Positions 15,471-24,676 of a stretch of DNA of 43,659 nt are shown one piece after another. Location: the NCBI RefSeq assembly GCF_023256325.1, contig NZ_JAGDXI010000023.1, positions 1 through 43,659 on the forward strand. The letters are read 5' to 3'. The stretch is from Caldisphaera sp. Lineage in GTDB: Archaea; Thermoproteota; Thermoprotei_A; Sulfolobales; Acidilobaceae. The position numbers were made by a program, and so were the translations under genes. The notes beneath the pieces are model-generated. The model did no database searches. It had not been told where the DNA came from and saw only the letters and a program-made list of their open reading frames with translations. Positions within the stretch are counted from its first letter, which is position 1. Each line of letters starts with the position of its first letter.

Positions 15471-16072
15471 AAAATATTGATATATTTTCTAAGGTTTTAT
15501 ATGATACCGGATCTATAAAAGTTGGAAAATTTTTGTTAGCAAGTGGAAAAAGTAGCTCAATATATGTTGATATGAGAAAATTGCTTGGAAATGCTGATGG
15601 GTTTAAAATGATAGGTAATCTATTAAGTCAAAAAGTCAATGAATTAAGTAAACATGAAAAACTAGATGTTATTGCTGGAGTTGCAACCGGTGGAATTCCT
15701 TGGGCTTCAATAATTGCATATCTAAACTCGATACCAATGGCATACATAAGGCAACCTAAAGGCCATGGAACTGATAGTAAAGTAGAAGGAGCCGATGTGA
15801 GCAATAAATACGTTTTAATAGTTGATGACGTTTCAACTACGGGAGGCAGCATAATAAATTCCATAAACACAATTAAAATGCAAAAAGGTATTGTTAAATC
15901 TTCCTTAGTTATAGTTGATAGGGGCGAAGGAGCAATTGAAAATTTAAAAAAGGAAGGAGTCGATTTACATTATCTATTTTCTTTAAAAGATATTTTAAAT
16001 AGTTTGCTTAACCAGAAATTAATTGATGTAAGTATTTATAATAGCATAATTTTTGAGCTTTATGGTGATTAA
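15458..16072 (+). CDS. pyrE: Orotate phosphoribosyltransferase
   Basis: A 204-residue type I phosphoribosyltransferase joining orotate and PRPP to give OMP, the substrate of PyrF next door. The PRPP motif VLIVDDVSTTGGS is near residues 118-130. The flexible-loop residues are in IRQPKGHGTDSKVEG, and the N-terminal FLLASGKSSSIYVDMRKL is the orotate-side motif. The start is GTG inside the end of pyrF, with GGGGGATG upstream, so translation of the two is probably coupled. Ends one base before pyrB. Confidence 0.96.
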   Translation: MQEIKNIDIFSKVLYDTGSIKVGKFLLASGKSSSIYVDMRKLLGNADGFKMIGNLLSQKVNELSKHEKLDVIAGVATGGIPWASIIAYLNSIPMAYIRQPKGHGTDSKVEGADVSNKYVLIVDDVSTTGGSIINSINTIKMQKGIVKSSLVIVDRGEGAIENLKKEGVDLHYLFSLKDILNSLLNQKLIDVSIYNSIIFELYGD

Positions 16073-16073
16073 T

Positions 16074-17003
16074 ATGGGTTGGTATAATAAAGACGTGGTG
16101 AATATTTTAGATTTTAGTAGGGAAGATATTGAACTGCTTTTTTCAAAAGCTGATGAAATGAGAGCGCAATTAAAAGATAAAAGTGTTAAGAAAACATTAA
16201 GCAATAAAATAATTGGTATTGCATTCTTTGAACCATCTACAAGAACTCGTATGAGCTTTGAAACTGCCGCAAAAAGACTTGGAGCAGATACGGTAGGTTT
16301 TACTGGAGAAGAAGGGACTAGTGTTGCTAAAGGAGAAACATTTGCAGATACAATTAAAATGATTGATTCTTATGTAGATGCTATAGTTTTAAGGCATAAA
16401 TTTGAAGGGGCAGCATTGTTCGCATCAGGTATAGCTCAAAATCCAGTTATTAATGGTGGAGATGGCAAATCCCATCATCCTACTCAGGCCATGCTTGATC
16501 TATATACTACAAAAACACTATTCGGCGAAATAGATGGACTCACATTTGCTTTAATAGGTGATTTAAAGTATTCAAGAACTGTTTCTAGTCTAATCTATGG
16601 ATTATCTATGTTTAAACCGAAAGAAATCATATTAATATCACCTCAACAACTTAAGCTGAGGGAAGAAATTAAACTGTTTGCTGTAGATCATGGATTAAAG
16701 ATTAGAGAAGAAGAAAACATTGAAGCTATTTCTGAAGCAGATATAATTTATGTAACTAGAATTCAAAAAGAAAGGTTCCCAGATCTCCAAGAGTATGAGA
16801 AAGTTAAAGGTAGTTATAAAATAAATAAAAAAATACTTGAAACACATGCTAAGAAAACTGCTAAAGTTTTGCATCCATTGCCAAGAGTTGATGAGCTAAG
16901 CCCAGATGTTGATAATACAAACTATCAAGCATATTTCTTGCAAGCAAGTCTAGGAGTTCCACTAAGAATGGCTTTATTATCTTTGGTTTTGGGAGGTGAT
17001 TAA
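16074..17003 (+). CDS. pyrB: Aspartate carbamoyltransferase, catalytic chain
   Basis: A 309-residue catalytic chain making N-carbamoyl-aspartate from carbamoyl phosphate and aspartate. The carbamoyl-phosphate motif FEPSTRTRMSFE is at residues 52-63. A second active-site block, GGDGKSHHPTQAMLDLY, is near 125-141, and the aspartate-side LHPLPRVDEL is near 264-273. The ATG at 16074 is chosen, since it begins one base after the pyrE stop and has GGTGATT upstream. The next gene encodes the regulatory chain, so the enzyme is the allosteric class-B-type complex. No carbamoyl-phosphate synthase gene is in the window. Confidence 0.97.
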   Translation: MGWYNKDVVNILDFSREDIELLFSKADEMRAQLKDKSVKKTLSNKIIGIAFFEPSTRTRMSFETAAKRLGADTVGFTGEEGTSVAKGETFADTIKMIDSYVDAIVLRHKFEGAALFASGIAQNPVINGGDGKSHHPTQAMLDLYTTKTLFGEIDGLTFALIGDLKYSRTVSSLIYGLSMFKPKEIILISPQQLKLREEIKLFAVDHGLKIREEENIEAISEADIIYVTRIQKERFPDLQEYEKVKGSYKINKKILETHAKKTAKVLHPLPRVDELSPDVDNTNYQAYFLQASLGVPLRMALLSLVLGGD

Positions 17004-17005
17004 AT

Positions 17006-17497
17006 ATGGATACGCGCAAAGATGAAAAACTCCTTGTAAGTAAAATAGAAAATGGGACAGTTATTGATCATATTAATTCTGGTCGGGCCTTAGTTGTATT
17101 AAAAATTTTAAACATAAAAGGCAACGAAGGATATAGGATAGCTATTGTTATGAATGTGCCCAGTACTACTATGGGGAAAAAGGATATAGTAAAGCTTGAA
17201 GATTACTATCCGAACTCAGAAGATCTAGAAAAAATTAGTCTAATTTCTCCAAATGCAACTATAAACATAATAAAAGATTATGAAGTTATTAAGAAATACA
17301 AAGTAGAGATACCTAATAAAATAAAAGGTACACTAAAATGTAACAACCCGACATGCATAACAAGAAAGTCTAATGAGCCAATAACAAGTAGCTTCACTTT
17401 GCTAAGTAAAGATAAGATCAAACTTCAATGTGATTATTGTGGATCAATATTAACTGAGGATGATGTAATTAAGGAGCTTATTGGCGAATCTCAATGA
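17006..17497 (+). CDS. pyrI: Aspartate carbamoyltransferase, regulatory chain
   Basis: A 163-residue regulatory chain. The N-terminal allosteric nucleotide-binding domain contains GTVIDHINSGRAL near 13-25 and a MGKKDIVKLEDYY block. The C-terminal zinc domain has the four ligands as Cys-x4-Cys (CNNPTC) and Cys-x2-Cys (CDYC). It binds PyrB and transmits CTP/ATP control. It lies two bases after pyrB with GGAGGTGA as a strong ribosome-binding site, and overlaps pyrC by four bases (ATGA). Confidence 0.96.
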   Translation: MDTRKDEKLLVSKIENGTVIDHINSGRALVVLKILNIKGNEGYRIAIVMNVPSTTMGKKDIVKLEDYYPNSEDLEKISLISPNATINIIKDYEVIKKYKVEIPNKIKGTLKCNNPTCITRKSNEPITSSFTLLSKDKIKLQCDYCGSILTEDDVIKELIGESQ

Positions 17498-18738
17498 GCC
17501 TAATAAGCTCAATTTGTGGAATGCTATATGACAGCAGAGGCTTTTTAGGAGATGGATGTGTTAATGTTAATGAAAAAGGTTTTATAGAATCTGTATCAAA
17601 GATACCAAAATCTGAAAAATCATTTAATTTTAATAAATACATTATTGGCCCAGGTTTAATAGATCTCCACGTTCACTTAAGAGGCTTAGATCTTTCTTAT
17701 AAAGAAGACGAAGAAAGTGGAACAAAATCTGCCCTTCAATCCGGAATTACTCTAGTAGTTGACATGCCAAATACAAGGCCAAGACTTGATAATCCAAAAT
17801 CTATAAAATTAAAACTTAATTCTTTAAAAGAAAAAAGCTATACTGATTATAGTGTTTATTCATCTATTCCAAAAAACACAAGTGATATAGAAGAAATATT
17901 AAAGTTACCTATTGCAGGCTTTAAGATATACCCAGAAGATTTAGGAAGTAAAATAGAAATAATCAAAGAGGTTTTAAAGTTGAATAAACTTATTATACTA
18001 CATCCTGAAATGCCCGAGGCTGAAAGAATTAACGATGAAGAAAACATTTCAAGAGGTACATTAAGAGGTTGTAATTTAGAAAGCGCTTCAGTGTATTATT
18101 TACATAAAGTAAATAATCGTGCAAAAATACATGTTACTCACGCTAGTTGCCCTTCGACTGTATTTGAGGCAAAAAAATTTGGCTATACTGTAGATGTAAC
18201 ACCTCATCATCTTTTTTATAATAGCCATAATCAAGGATGTTATTATAGAGTAAATCCGCCCCTTAGAGATGAGACTACTAGACAGAATTTGTTAAAATTG
18301 TTCTTAGATGGATATGTTGATGCATTATGTAGCGATCACGCTCCACATTCTTTAAAAGAAAAAGAAAACTTTAAAACATGCCCTTCAGGTATTCCTTGGC
18401 TAGGTACTTGGCCGTGGATTATATTTAGACTTGTAAAATATAATTTAATTAGCATACAAGGTTTCTTTTACTATATGTCTTATTCACCTTCAATAATTTT
18501 GAACCTAAAGAATTATGGGCTGATAGAAAAAGGATATAGAGGGAATATAATAGCTATTGATAAAGATAAAGTGTGGAGATTTACCAATACATTTAGCAAA
18601 GCTCCTTACTATGGCCATTTCTTAGAAGAAAATTATGGATTTGTTAAAAGCGCTTTTATTGGAGGTAAATTAGTTTTTGATGAAAACGGTTTAATAGAAA
18701 AAACTGATACAATTAATCCATTTAATAATTTTAGTTAG
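17494..18738 (+). CDS. pyrC: Dihydroorotase
   Basis: A 414-residue zinc amidohydrolase cyclising N-carbamoyl-aspartate to dihydroorotate. Metal-site residues are visible: HVH in LIDLHVHLRG near residues 54-63, the lysine in AGFKIYP, His in ILHPEM, His in IHVTHAS, and Asp in CSDHAPHS. These fit the class I (PyrC/DHO of the allantoinase-like group) rather than the short class II enzymes. It is the last gene of the operon, overlapping pyrI by four bases. Dihydroorotate dehydrogenase (pyrD) and carAB, needed to complete the pathway, are not in this window. About 140 AT-rich bases with T-runs follow before a convergent gene. Confidence 0.94.
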   Translation: MSLISSICGMLYDSRGFLGDGCVNVNEKGFIESVSKIPKSEKSFNFNKYIIGPGLIDLHVHLRGLDLSYKEDEESGTKSALQSGITLVVDMPNTRPRLDNPKSIKLKLNSLKEKSYTDYSVYSSIPKNTSDIEEILKLPIAGFKIYPEDLGSKIEIIKEVLKLNKLIILHPEMPEAERINDEENISRGTLRGCNLESASVYYLHKVNNRAKIHVTHASCPSTVFEAKKFGYTVDVTPHHLFYNSHNQGCYYRVNPPLRDETTRQNLLKLFLDGYVDALCSDHAPHSLKEKENFKTCPSGIPWLGTWPWIIFRLVKYNLISIQGFFYYMSYSPSIILNLKNYGLIEKGYRGNIIAIDKDKVWRFTNTFSKAPYYGHFLEENYGFVKSAFIGGKLVFDENGLIEKTDTINPFNNFS

Positions 18739-18880
18739 ATAAACTTGTACCTTAAATAAAAAATTAGAAAGCTATGAAATTCCTAATTATTCCATTAAAA
18801 ATCTGTATTTTACTGCATGATTCTAATCTCTAAAAACAATGATTTCTTTTAGATGTTCAATTTTACATTAAACTATCAAA

Positions 18881-19465
18881 TCAATGATTTTCTAATCCTT
18901 TTTTGACCTTTGATGACCTTTGATAAATAGTTATTGCCCCAAGTATTGCTATTACCAATACTATTATATTAGCTATTAACTTTAAATTAAAAACAGCAAA
19001 TATTGATGCTATAAACAAAAGAATTAACCTTTCACTTCTTTCCAATAATCCAACTCCTTCCATCTTAATCCCCAATAATTCACCTTTTGATCTTGCATAG
19101 CTTACAACTTCGGAAAATCCTAAAGCAATTATGGATAAGTAAGGATTGATGCCGGCAAAAATTAATGCCAAAAAGAAGAGCATGTCAGAGATCCTATCAG
19201 TCAAAGAATCTAAATATGCCCCAAATTTTGTTGTTTTATTAGTAGCCCTTGCAATAGCTCCGTCCACTACATCCATAAGCCCTGAAAGTATTATCATTAT
19301 AGGAATTGTAATATAAAGCCTATAGTACGCCAATATTGGGGCAATTATTGCAAATATAAAACCAATCAATGTAGCTCCATTAGGCGTTAAACCTATTTTT
19401 GATAAATATCTTCCAATAGTCTTTGGTAATATCTCGTTAACGTACTTTCTTAATTTTCCGAGCAA
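18881..19465 (-). CDS. CDP-alcohol phosphatidyltransferase, probably archaetidylinositol-phosphate synthase
   Basis: A 194-residue integral membrane enzyme with about six spans. The catalytic motif D-x2-D-G-x2-A-R-x8-G-x3-D-x3-D is complete in DVVDGAIARATN followed by GAYLDSLTDRISD. In archaea, members with this form join CDP-archaeol to inositol phosphate to give archaetidylinositol phosphate. The inositol-1-phosphate synthase gene lies 2.8 kb upstream on the same strand, which supports that assignment. TTG at 19465 is chosen because GAGGT lies seven to eight bases before it. An ATG 30 bases upstream would overlap the SDR gene. The last codons contain a direct repeat of TCAAAGGTCA, perhaps from slippage. 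Confidence 0.85.
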   Translation of the reverse strand: MLGKLRKYVNEILPKTIGRYLSKIGLTPNGATLIGFIFAIIAPILAYYRLYITIPIMIILSGLMDVVDGAIARATNKTTKFGAYLDSLTDRISDMLFFLALIFAGINPYLSIIALGFSEVVSYARSKGELLGIKMEGVGLLERSERLILLFIASIFAVFNLKLIANIIVLVIAILGAITIYQRSSKVKKGLENH

Positions 19466-19475
19466 AATAATTACC

Positions 19476-20225
19476 TCATGTATATCTTCCTGCATTAATG
19501 CTTAATATATGTCCAGTTATTCCTCTAGAAAGCTTTGGGTCTGAAAGGAAAAAGACTGATTCTGCAACATCTTCTGGCTTCAAAATAATTTTTAAAGGAT
19601 GTAAATCTATGATACTTTTTTTCCTGTTTTCATCTTTTAATACATCAGCGACCATATCGGTATCAACAAAGCTTGGAGCAACAGCATTAACTCTTATTCC
19701 GTATTTTGCTAATTCGTTAGAGAGCCTTTTAGTAAACCCTATAACACCTGCTTTAGCAGCCGAATAAGATACCCCTCCATAAACGCTTCCAGTCTGACCT
19801 GCGATACTTGATATATTAACTATTGAAGCCCATTCAGATTTTTTTAATAAATTTAACAAATATTTTGTAACTAAAAATACCCCAGTCAAATCAATGGATA
19901 TAATTTTATTCCATTCATCAAGCGTCATCTGTTCAAAAGGCGTATAACTAATTACACCAGCATTGTTTACCAAAACATTTACGTGATCTACTATAGAATT
20001 CACACTTTCTGCAAAATTTCTAACACTTTCTTCATTGGAAACATCAACTCTAAAACTATGTGCATTGGCAGCTCCTATTGATTTTAGTTCTTTTATTGTC
20101 TCTTCAGCTCTTTCTTGGTTGCTATTAAAAGTAATTATAACTTCATAACCTTCTTTAGAAAATCTCTTTGCTATAGCTTTTCCTATACCTCTATTTCCGC
20201 CTGTTATTATTATGACATTATTCAA
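19476..20225 (-). CDS. Short-chain dehydrogenase/reductase, FabG-like
   Basis: A 249-residue SDR with a full active site: the cofactor loop TGGNRGIGKAIAKRF, NNAGVI near 87, catalytic Ser in NISSIAGQTG and the Tyr-x-x-x-Lys as YSAAK. The C-terminal LSINAGRY ends the fold as in beta-ketoacyl reductases. Archaea lack the bacterial fatty-acid cycle, so the substrate is not 3-oxoacyl-ACP with certainty and may be a sugar, alcohol or acyl-CoA. It ends ten bases before the lipid synthase start, and the two are likely cotranscribed. Confidence 0.9.
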   Translation of the reverse strand: MNNVIIITGGNRGIGKAIAKRFSKEGYEVIITFNSNQERAEETIKELKSIGAANAHSFRVDVSNEESVRNFAESVNSIVDHVNVLVNNAGVISYTPFEQMTLDEWNKIISIDLTGVFLVTKYLLNLLKKSEWASIVNISSIAGQTGSVYGGVSYSAAKAGVIGFTKRLSNELAKYGIRVNAVAPSFVDTDMVADVLKDENRKKSIIDLHPLKIILKPEDVAESVFFLSDPKLSRGITGHILSINAGRYT

Positions 20226-20257
20226 TTTAACCCCCTATAATATTTTAAGAGTTAGAT

Positions 20258-21211
20258 TTAAATTTTTAATACAGCCCTCCCAATCAATTTTCCAGTTATC
20301 ATATCATTATATGCATTATTTATTTCATTTAAACTATATGTTTTATAAAATGGCCTTATTTTTCCTCTACCTATAACATCTATAGCTTCTTGATATTCCT
20401 TCTTTGTATAAGCAGCTGAGCCAATAATACTAATTTCATTCATTACAATAAATGCTGGTCTCATTAAGTTTATAGTTTCACCAGATATGTTACCTATTAA
20501 AATAAGTTTACCTTGTTTTTTCAGAGAAAGCATGCTTTCATTTATAGTTAAACTACCAACAATTTCAAACACTGCATCTACTTTTCCACTTCTCTTATAA
20601 AAATCAAAGGATGTAACAGGTATAACATTTAGATCCTTTAATATTTTTGCCTTTTCTTCGTTTCTAACATAAGCATAAACCTCATAAAAATCAGATAGAT
20701 ATTGAATAGCATGTATACCTACACCGCCGTTAGCCCCTGTGACTAATACCTTAGATCCCTTATCTAAGTGAGCTAAATTATTTGCATGAATTATTGTCGC
20801 AACTCCACAAGAAGCCGCGGCATATTTTTCGTAATCATTATTAGGTAATTCTATTAAATTCCAATATGGTACAGCTATTAATTCGCTATACCCACCAAAA
20901 TCTTTTTCACCTATTATAGAATAATCGTTGCAAAGATTCTCTTTCCCTTCCATTAATTCTAAACAACTCTTTCCTACTTTTGCTGGAAAAACTGCAACAC
21001 TTTTACCCTTATATTCTCCAAATATCTCATGACCTAATATCAACGGTGGCTTTAAATTCTTAAAGCCTCCTTTCCATATAACTAGGTCTCTCCCACATAT
21101 CCCAACAGCTTTTATATTTACAATAACCTCATTTTCTTTTGGTTCAATATTGATCTCTTCTATAGAAAAGGGTTTTTGAAACTCTTTTAATATTGCAGCT
21201 CTGCTTTTCAT
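20258..21211 (-). CDS. Zinc-type medium-chain alcohol dehydrogenase-like protein
   Basis: A 317-residue MDR-family oxidoreductase. Catalytic zinc ligands are present as Cys39 in GICGRD, His61 in GHE with Glu62, and a Cys in the AASCGVAT segment near 137. NAD(P) binding is in VLVTGANGGVGIHA near 156-169. The structural-zinc lobe is degenerate: of the four usual cysteines only two remain (in KSCLELMEGKENLC), so that zinc is probably lost. The ATG at 21211 is chosen since the conserved domain starts there. The longer reading frame adds only a hydrophobic AT-rich stretch. The substrate is unknown. Confidence 0.86.
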   Translation of the reverse strand: MKSRAAILKEFQKPFSIEEINIEPKENEVIVNIKAVGICGRDLVIWKGGFKNLKPPLILGHEIFGEYKGKSVAVFPAKVGKSCLELMEGKENLCNDYSIIGEKDFGGYSELIAVPYWNLIELPNNDYEKYAAASCGVATIIHANNLAHLDKGSKVLVTGANGGVGIHAIQYLSDFYEVYAYVRNEEKAKILKDLNVIPVTSFDFYKRSGKVDAVFEIVGSLTINESMLSLKKQGKLILIGNISGETINLMRPAFIVMNEISIIGSAAYTKKEYQEAIDVIGRGKIRPFYKTYSLNEINNAYNDMITGKLIGRAVLKI

Positions 21212-21293
21212 ATCTATCACATAAATAATAATTAATAAATAAAGATTATAAAAATTAAAGCTAAGAAAAATCATTATAATTTTTCACAATAAT

Positions 21294-22124
21294 TTATAAA
21301 CCTAAATGCAAAACCTTGAAAATCATATATATTCCTACAACAACTATAATTACACCATAGGCTTTTTGCAAAGTATTTTTGGGAGCTTTTACAGCTAAAG
21401 AAGTTCCAATGTAACCTCCTAGTAAGCCTCCTATCAAATATAACAAAGATATTGAAACTATTGTATCACCATAATGTAAATATAATAAACCACTTGCTAA
21501 TCCAAAGGTTCCAACACTTATTAATGAAGTTCCTATTGCCCTTGATATGCATAAAGAAGCTGAAAACATAAGCGCTGGGACTATTAAAAATCCTCCTCCT
21601 ATACCAAAATATCCGCTAACAAGACCTACAACAAAACCAAATAAACCAACTAATATTAATGATCTTGATGTTAGTTTTTTACATTTGCTAACAGATTCAT
21701 TAATTCTTGGTATTTCTTCATGAGTCCCTGCTTTTACTGCATTTCTTCCAAATCCCACATAAAATCCTAATATTATCATAGCTATTGCAAAATAAAGCAA
21801 AAGGCTGCTACCTGGGGTTATATGACCTAAATAAGTTCCTATTAAGGATCCGATAACTCCCACTCCCGCAAAAACTCCACCTATTTTTACAGCTACATTC
21901 CTTTTTCTCAAATGCATATAAGAATTTGCAAAAGCATTTAAACCAACAGCTAAAGCAGTTGTTCCCAACGCTATATGCGCTGCATTAGGCATATCGCTTA
22001 ATCCCACAAAGTAAAGCAAAAGAGGAACAGCAAGTATCGAACCTCCACCGCCAATTAAGCCAAGAGAAAAACCAACAATAACACCAGAAACTATAGATAA
22101 CATATATTGATCTAATGTTATCAT
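21294..22124 (-). CDS. TauE/SafE-family membrane exporter
   Basis: A 276-residue membrane protein with about eight spans and an internal duplication. Each half opens with a glycine-rich signature: VGFSLGLIGGGGSILAVPLL near residues 17-36 and VVGLVSGYFGIGGGFLIVPAL near 164-184. This is the TauE/SafE (DUF81) family, whose members export sulfite, sulfonates or other organic anions. A cytoplasmic loop of about 30 residues separates the halves. GTGATG lies before the ATG. The solute is not known. Sulfite would fit the TusA-type sulfur genes, but they are not adjacent. Confidence 0.88.
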   Translation of the reverse strand: MITLDQYMLSIVSGVIVGFSLGLIGGGGSILAVPLLLYFVGLSDMPNAAHIALGTTALAVGLNAFANSYMHLRKRNVAVKIGGVFAGVGVIGSLIGTYLGHITPGSSLLLYFAIAMIILGFYVGFGRNAVKAGTHEEIPRINESVSKCKKLTSRSLILVGLFGFVVGLVSGYFGIGGGFLIVPALMFSASLCISRAIGTSLISVGTFGLASGLLYLHYGDTIVSISLLYLIGGLLGGYIGTSLAVKAPKNTLQKAYGVIIVVVGIYMIFKVLHLGL

Positions 22125-22216
22125 TTTTCATCACTTTTACAAATTAAAATTAATAGATTTTAGAGGAATATAAAGTTTTATGTATTTAAAATTTATATTA
22201 AGTTTTCCGCTTAATA

Positions 22217-23368
22217 TTAAATTATGTCCCAAGATTTTAATTCTTTTATTAATTCATTATATGCAATTATTCTTGATACATTCCTTGTCCCAAGAGGACC
22301 CGGCTTTTTCATAAAGAATCTGTTTACTGATGGGTTTGTTCCTTTATAACCTCTATCTATCAAAGCTTTAGTTATTGGAATAACTGATGCCATAACTCCT
22401 CCGAGATTTGCTTTATCATTTATTCTTCCAGTAACAACTATTTCGTCTGTATATCCTCCAAAGCTTTTATATTCTATGTGCATCGCTATAAACTTCTTAT
22501 CCCCTAAGGGCTCTAAGAAACCCGTTGGCTTAATGTAATGAGGAGCATCGTAACCAAGTATATCATTTACTATGCTCCCTTTCGTATTTTCTTTAGATTT
22601 GTTCCTTTCAGGTTCTGTTAAGCTTAAGAAATCCATATTACCCCCTATATTAAATTGAACAACAGACGAAACCTTTCTATTCCTTTCAGCCATATGCTCC
22701 AATAAATCTGCAGTAAGAGGTGTTGCGCCTGTTGCGGCATCGTCTCCAAATATTAGGCCTCCAACTTTTTCATAATAAGATACTATACCAGGCGAATTAG
22801 CTAATAAAGGAGGTGTTAAATTAATAAATGAAACCTTGTTATATAACCTGCTATATTCAGCTGCTGCATATGCATAAGTCAATGAAGCTCCTCCATTACA
22901 ACTACTTGCTAGTTTTATAAATTCAGATTCATTATTTACTTGAACTTGTTTTTCTGTCGTAATTATATTAACGATTACATCTGGTTTAAGCTTATCAAGC
23001 AAAGAAATAAACTCTTTTATAGCAATATTAGGATCCCCTATTATGTCATCAAGTCCAGTAGCATCTATAGGCAAACCTGCTAGGCTCTTGCAATGTAACC
23101 CCCTTAGAATCTCAATGTCTTTTAATGAATTAGGAACATTGTTTTCGTTTAGTAATTTGCTTGTTACAGAATGCATATCAAGTCCAATTTTTTTATTATC
23201 TACCTCAAAAACGCCAACTATTTGTATATCTTCAGGCCTATAAGACTTAAATAAGTTTCCAAAGGGGATACCATAATTATCTATTTCACCCATCTTTAAC
23301 CTTTCAATTCCAGCAGCAAAGTATGCTGCACCTGGTCCAGCACCTAATAGCACAGTTCTAATTGGCAA
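22217..23368 (-). CDS. Inositol-1-phosphate synthase
   Basis: A 383-residue NAD-dependent enzyme converting glucose 6-phosphate to L-myo-inositol 1-phosphate. The NAD loop is VLLGAGPGAAYFAAGI at residues 6-21. Family blocks include IFGDDAATGATPLTADLLEH near 206-225, NIGGNMDFLSL near 242-252 and a K-rich C-terminal FMKKPGPLGTRNVSR. It supplies the head group for archaetidylinositol lipids, matching the CDP-alcohol transferase downstream on the same strand. The start is TTG with AGGTGTGAG upstream. Confidence 0.92.
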   Translation of the reverse strand: MPIRTVLLGAGPGAAYFAAGIERLKMGEIDNYGIPFGNLFKSYRPEDIQIVGVFEVDNKKIGLDMHSVTSKLLNENNVPNSLKDIEILRGLHCKSLAGLPIDATGLDDIIGDPNIAIKEFISLLDKLKPDVIVNIITTEKQVQVNNESEFIKLASSCNGGASLTYAYAAAEYSRLYNKVSFINLTPPLLANSPGIVSYYEKVGGLIFGDDAATGATPLTADLLEHMAERNRKVSSVVQFNIGGNMDFLSLTEPERNKSKENTKGSIVNDILGYDAPHYIKPTGFLEPLGDKKFIAMHIEYKSFGGYTDEIVVTGRINDKANLGGVMASVIPITKALIDRGYKGTNPSVNRFFMKKPGPLGTRNVSRIIAYNELIKELKSWDII

Positions 23369-23473
23369 CTCTCACACCTTATCTTTTTATTAATATATGG
23401 TAACAGATATAAAACCTTTCCGTTTTTGAAAGATAGTTTTTAATTATTTAATTCATAGCAATTGGTAATTCTT

Positions 23474-23746
23474 TTATTTGCTTAATGCTTCTCCTGCAGC
23501 AACTTCTGGAGTGAAGCTTATGTATTGAACCATACTTCCCCTTATGAGTATTTTTCCTATTTTGGCAATTACTTGTTTTCCATCTTTAACTTCTATAGAA
23601 TCATCTAATATCAGATTCATAGTAGAATCTGTCATCTTTAGCGTGCCTACAAACTCGCTTCCATCTTTTAGCCTAACATAAACCTGAGTATCTATGGCAT
23701 CTCTTAAATACTTCATGGGACTAACTGCTTTATTTTCTCCTGGCAT
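23474..23746 (-). CDS. Sm-like archaeal RNA-binding protein
   Basis: A 90-residue LSm protein forming a heptameric ring that binds U-rich RNA. Sm1 spans VYVRLKDGSEFVGTLKMTDS with MNLILDDS. Sm2 is IGKILIRGSMVQYI. The N-terminal ten residues and the C-terminal EVAAGEALSK tail extend the core as in crenarchaeal SmAP1. The ATG is chosen because GGTG lies eight bases upstream. The GTG of that site would be an in-frame but unlikely start. It lies between inositol-phosphate synthase and a membrane protein, apparently as a single gene. Confidence 0.94.
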   Translation of the reverse strand: MPGENKAVSPMKYLRDAIDTQVYVRLKDGSEFVGTLKMTDSTMNLILDDSIEVKDGKQVIAKIGKILIRGSMVQYISFTPEVAAGEALSK

Positions 23747-23814
23747 CTTATACACCTTTTACCATTCTCATGCTTTATTTGTAGGGGAGAATATATTAAA
23801 GCTTATATATTCCA

Positions 23815-24570
23815 TTAATTCGTTTGTTCCATTTTGCCATACTTCTTTATTATTTCATATAATCTCTTTGGATTCTTAGAATAGAACCTTAACTTAGTTA
23901 TTGTTCTTTTGCCTTCTTTTACTATTTCTACAAACCTTCTTTCTTCATTAAGATTCACATTAGTTTCATTTGGTAATGGAAAAGCTATCCCTTTTGTTGT
24001 TACCATACCTTTTATTACAATGCCTTTATCTGTAACAGTATATTGTGATGGAACATTAACCATAGGTAGTTTCTTTATCCTGCTTACAGCCCACATGGTA
24101 TTAAGCATGGTAATAGCGAAATAACCTTCGAAGTATATTAAGAAACCTAGGAATAAATCTATCCTATAATCAGCTATATAGTTTCCTAAAAACCTTGATA
24201 AATCGGGCACGTATTTAAATAACACAAAGAAGTATATTAATCCTATGAACATGCCTATTGTTGTATACATAGTGAAACGTGATTGTTCTTGAAAGTCAAG
24301 CATAATCTGCTTATCTTTAACTTGTATACTTCTTGTTTCAGGCTCATGATAAAGTCTTTTACCTTGTAGTACCTCATTGGCTTTAGTATTTTTCCCTATC
24401 GGGCTTCCACTTAAATAACTTTGTAAAAACATGCTTATTATAACAAACACTATCACTAATATAAACAACATATAATTAACTCCTATTATTGCAGCTAAAA
24501 TTGAATATACTATTATATATGCTTGATTTAACAGTGTTGATTTCCACCTTTGTTCAACGTAAAATGACAT
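23815..24570 (-). CDS. Four-span membrane protein, DUF2208-like
   Basis: A 251-residue membrane protein of unknown function. Two close hydrophobic segments at about residues 14-48 and two more at about 101-121 and 138-158 flank a hydrophilic loop (50-95) with RSIQVKDKQIMLDFQEQ. The last 80 residues are soluble and beta-rich with TVTDKGIVIKGM, then a basic helix. The pattern resembles the crenarchaeal DUF2208 family, but I name it only tentatively. GGGGGA lies upstream of the ATG. It precedes the Sm gene by about 70 bases on the same strand. The two could share a transcript, though each has AT-rich upstream DNA. Confidence 0.65.
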   Translation of the reverse strand: MSFYVEQRWKSTLLNQAYIIVYSILAAIIGVNYMLFILVIVFVIISMFLQSYLSGSPIGKNTKANEVLQGKRLYHEPETRSIQVKDKQIMLDFQEQSRFTMYTTIGMFIGLIYFFVLFKYVPDLSRFLGNYIADYRIDLFLGFLIYFEGYFAITMLNTMWAVSRIKKLPMVNVPSQYTVTDKGIVIKGMVTTKGIAFPLPNETNVNLNEERRFVEIVKEGKRTITKLRFYSKNPKRLYEIIKKYGKMEQTN

Positions 24571-24676
24571 TCTTTTCCCCCTAACTTGCTTCTACACTTA
24601 TTTTATCTTTTTCACTTTTTAAATTCAAATCAACAGATTTAAATTATTATAATTCAGCATAAAATTAGGGATCAAT

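Noticed and set aside
10831-24570. Defence island or toxin-antitoxin cluster
   Set aside because: Every gene in this stretch is assignable to metabolism, transport, lipid or RNA functions, apart from one conserved-looking membrane protein.
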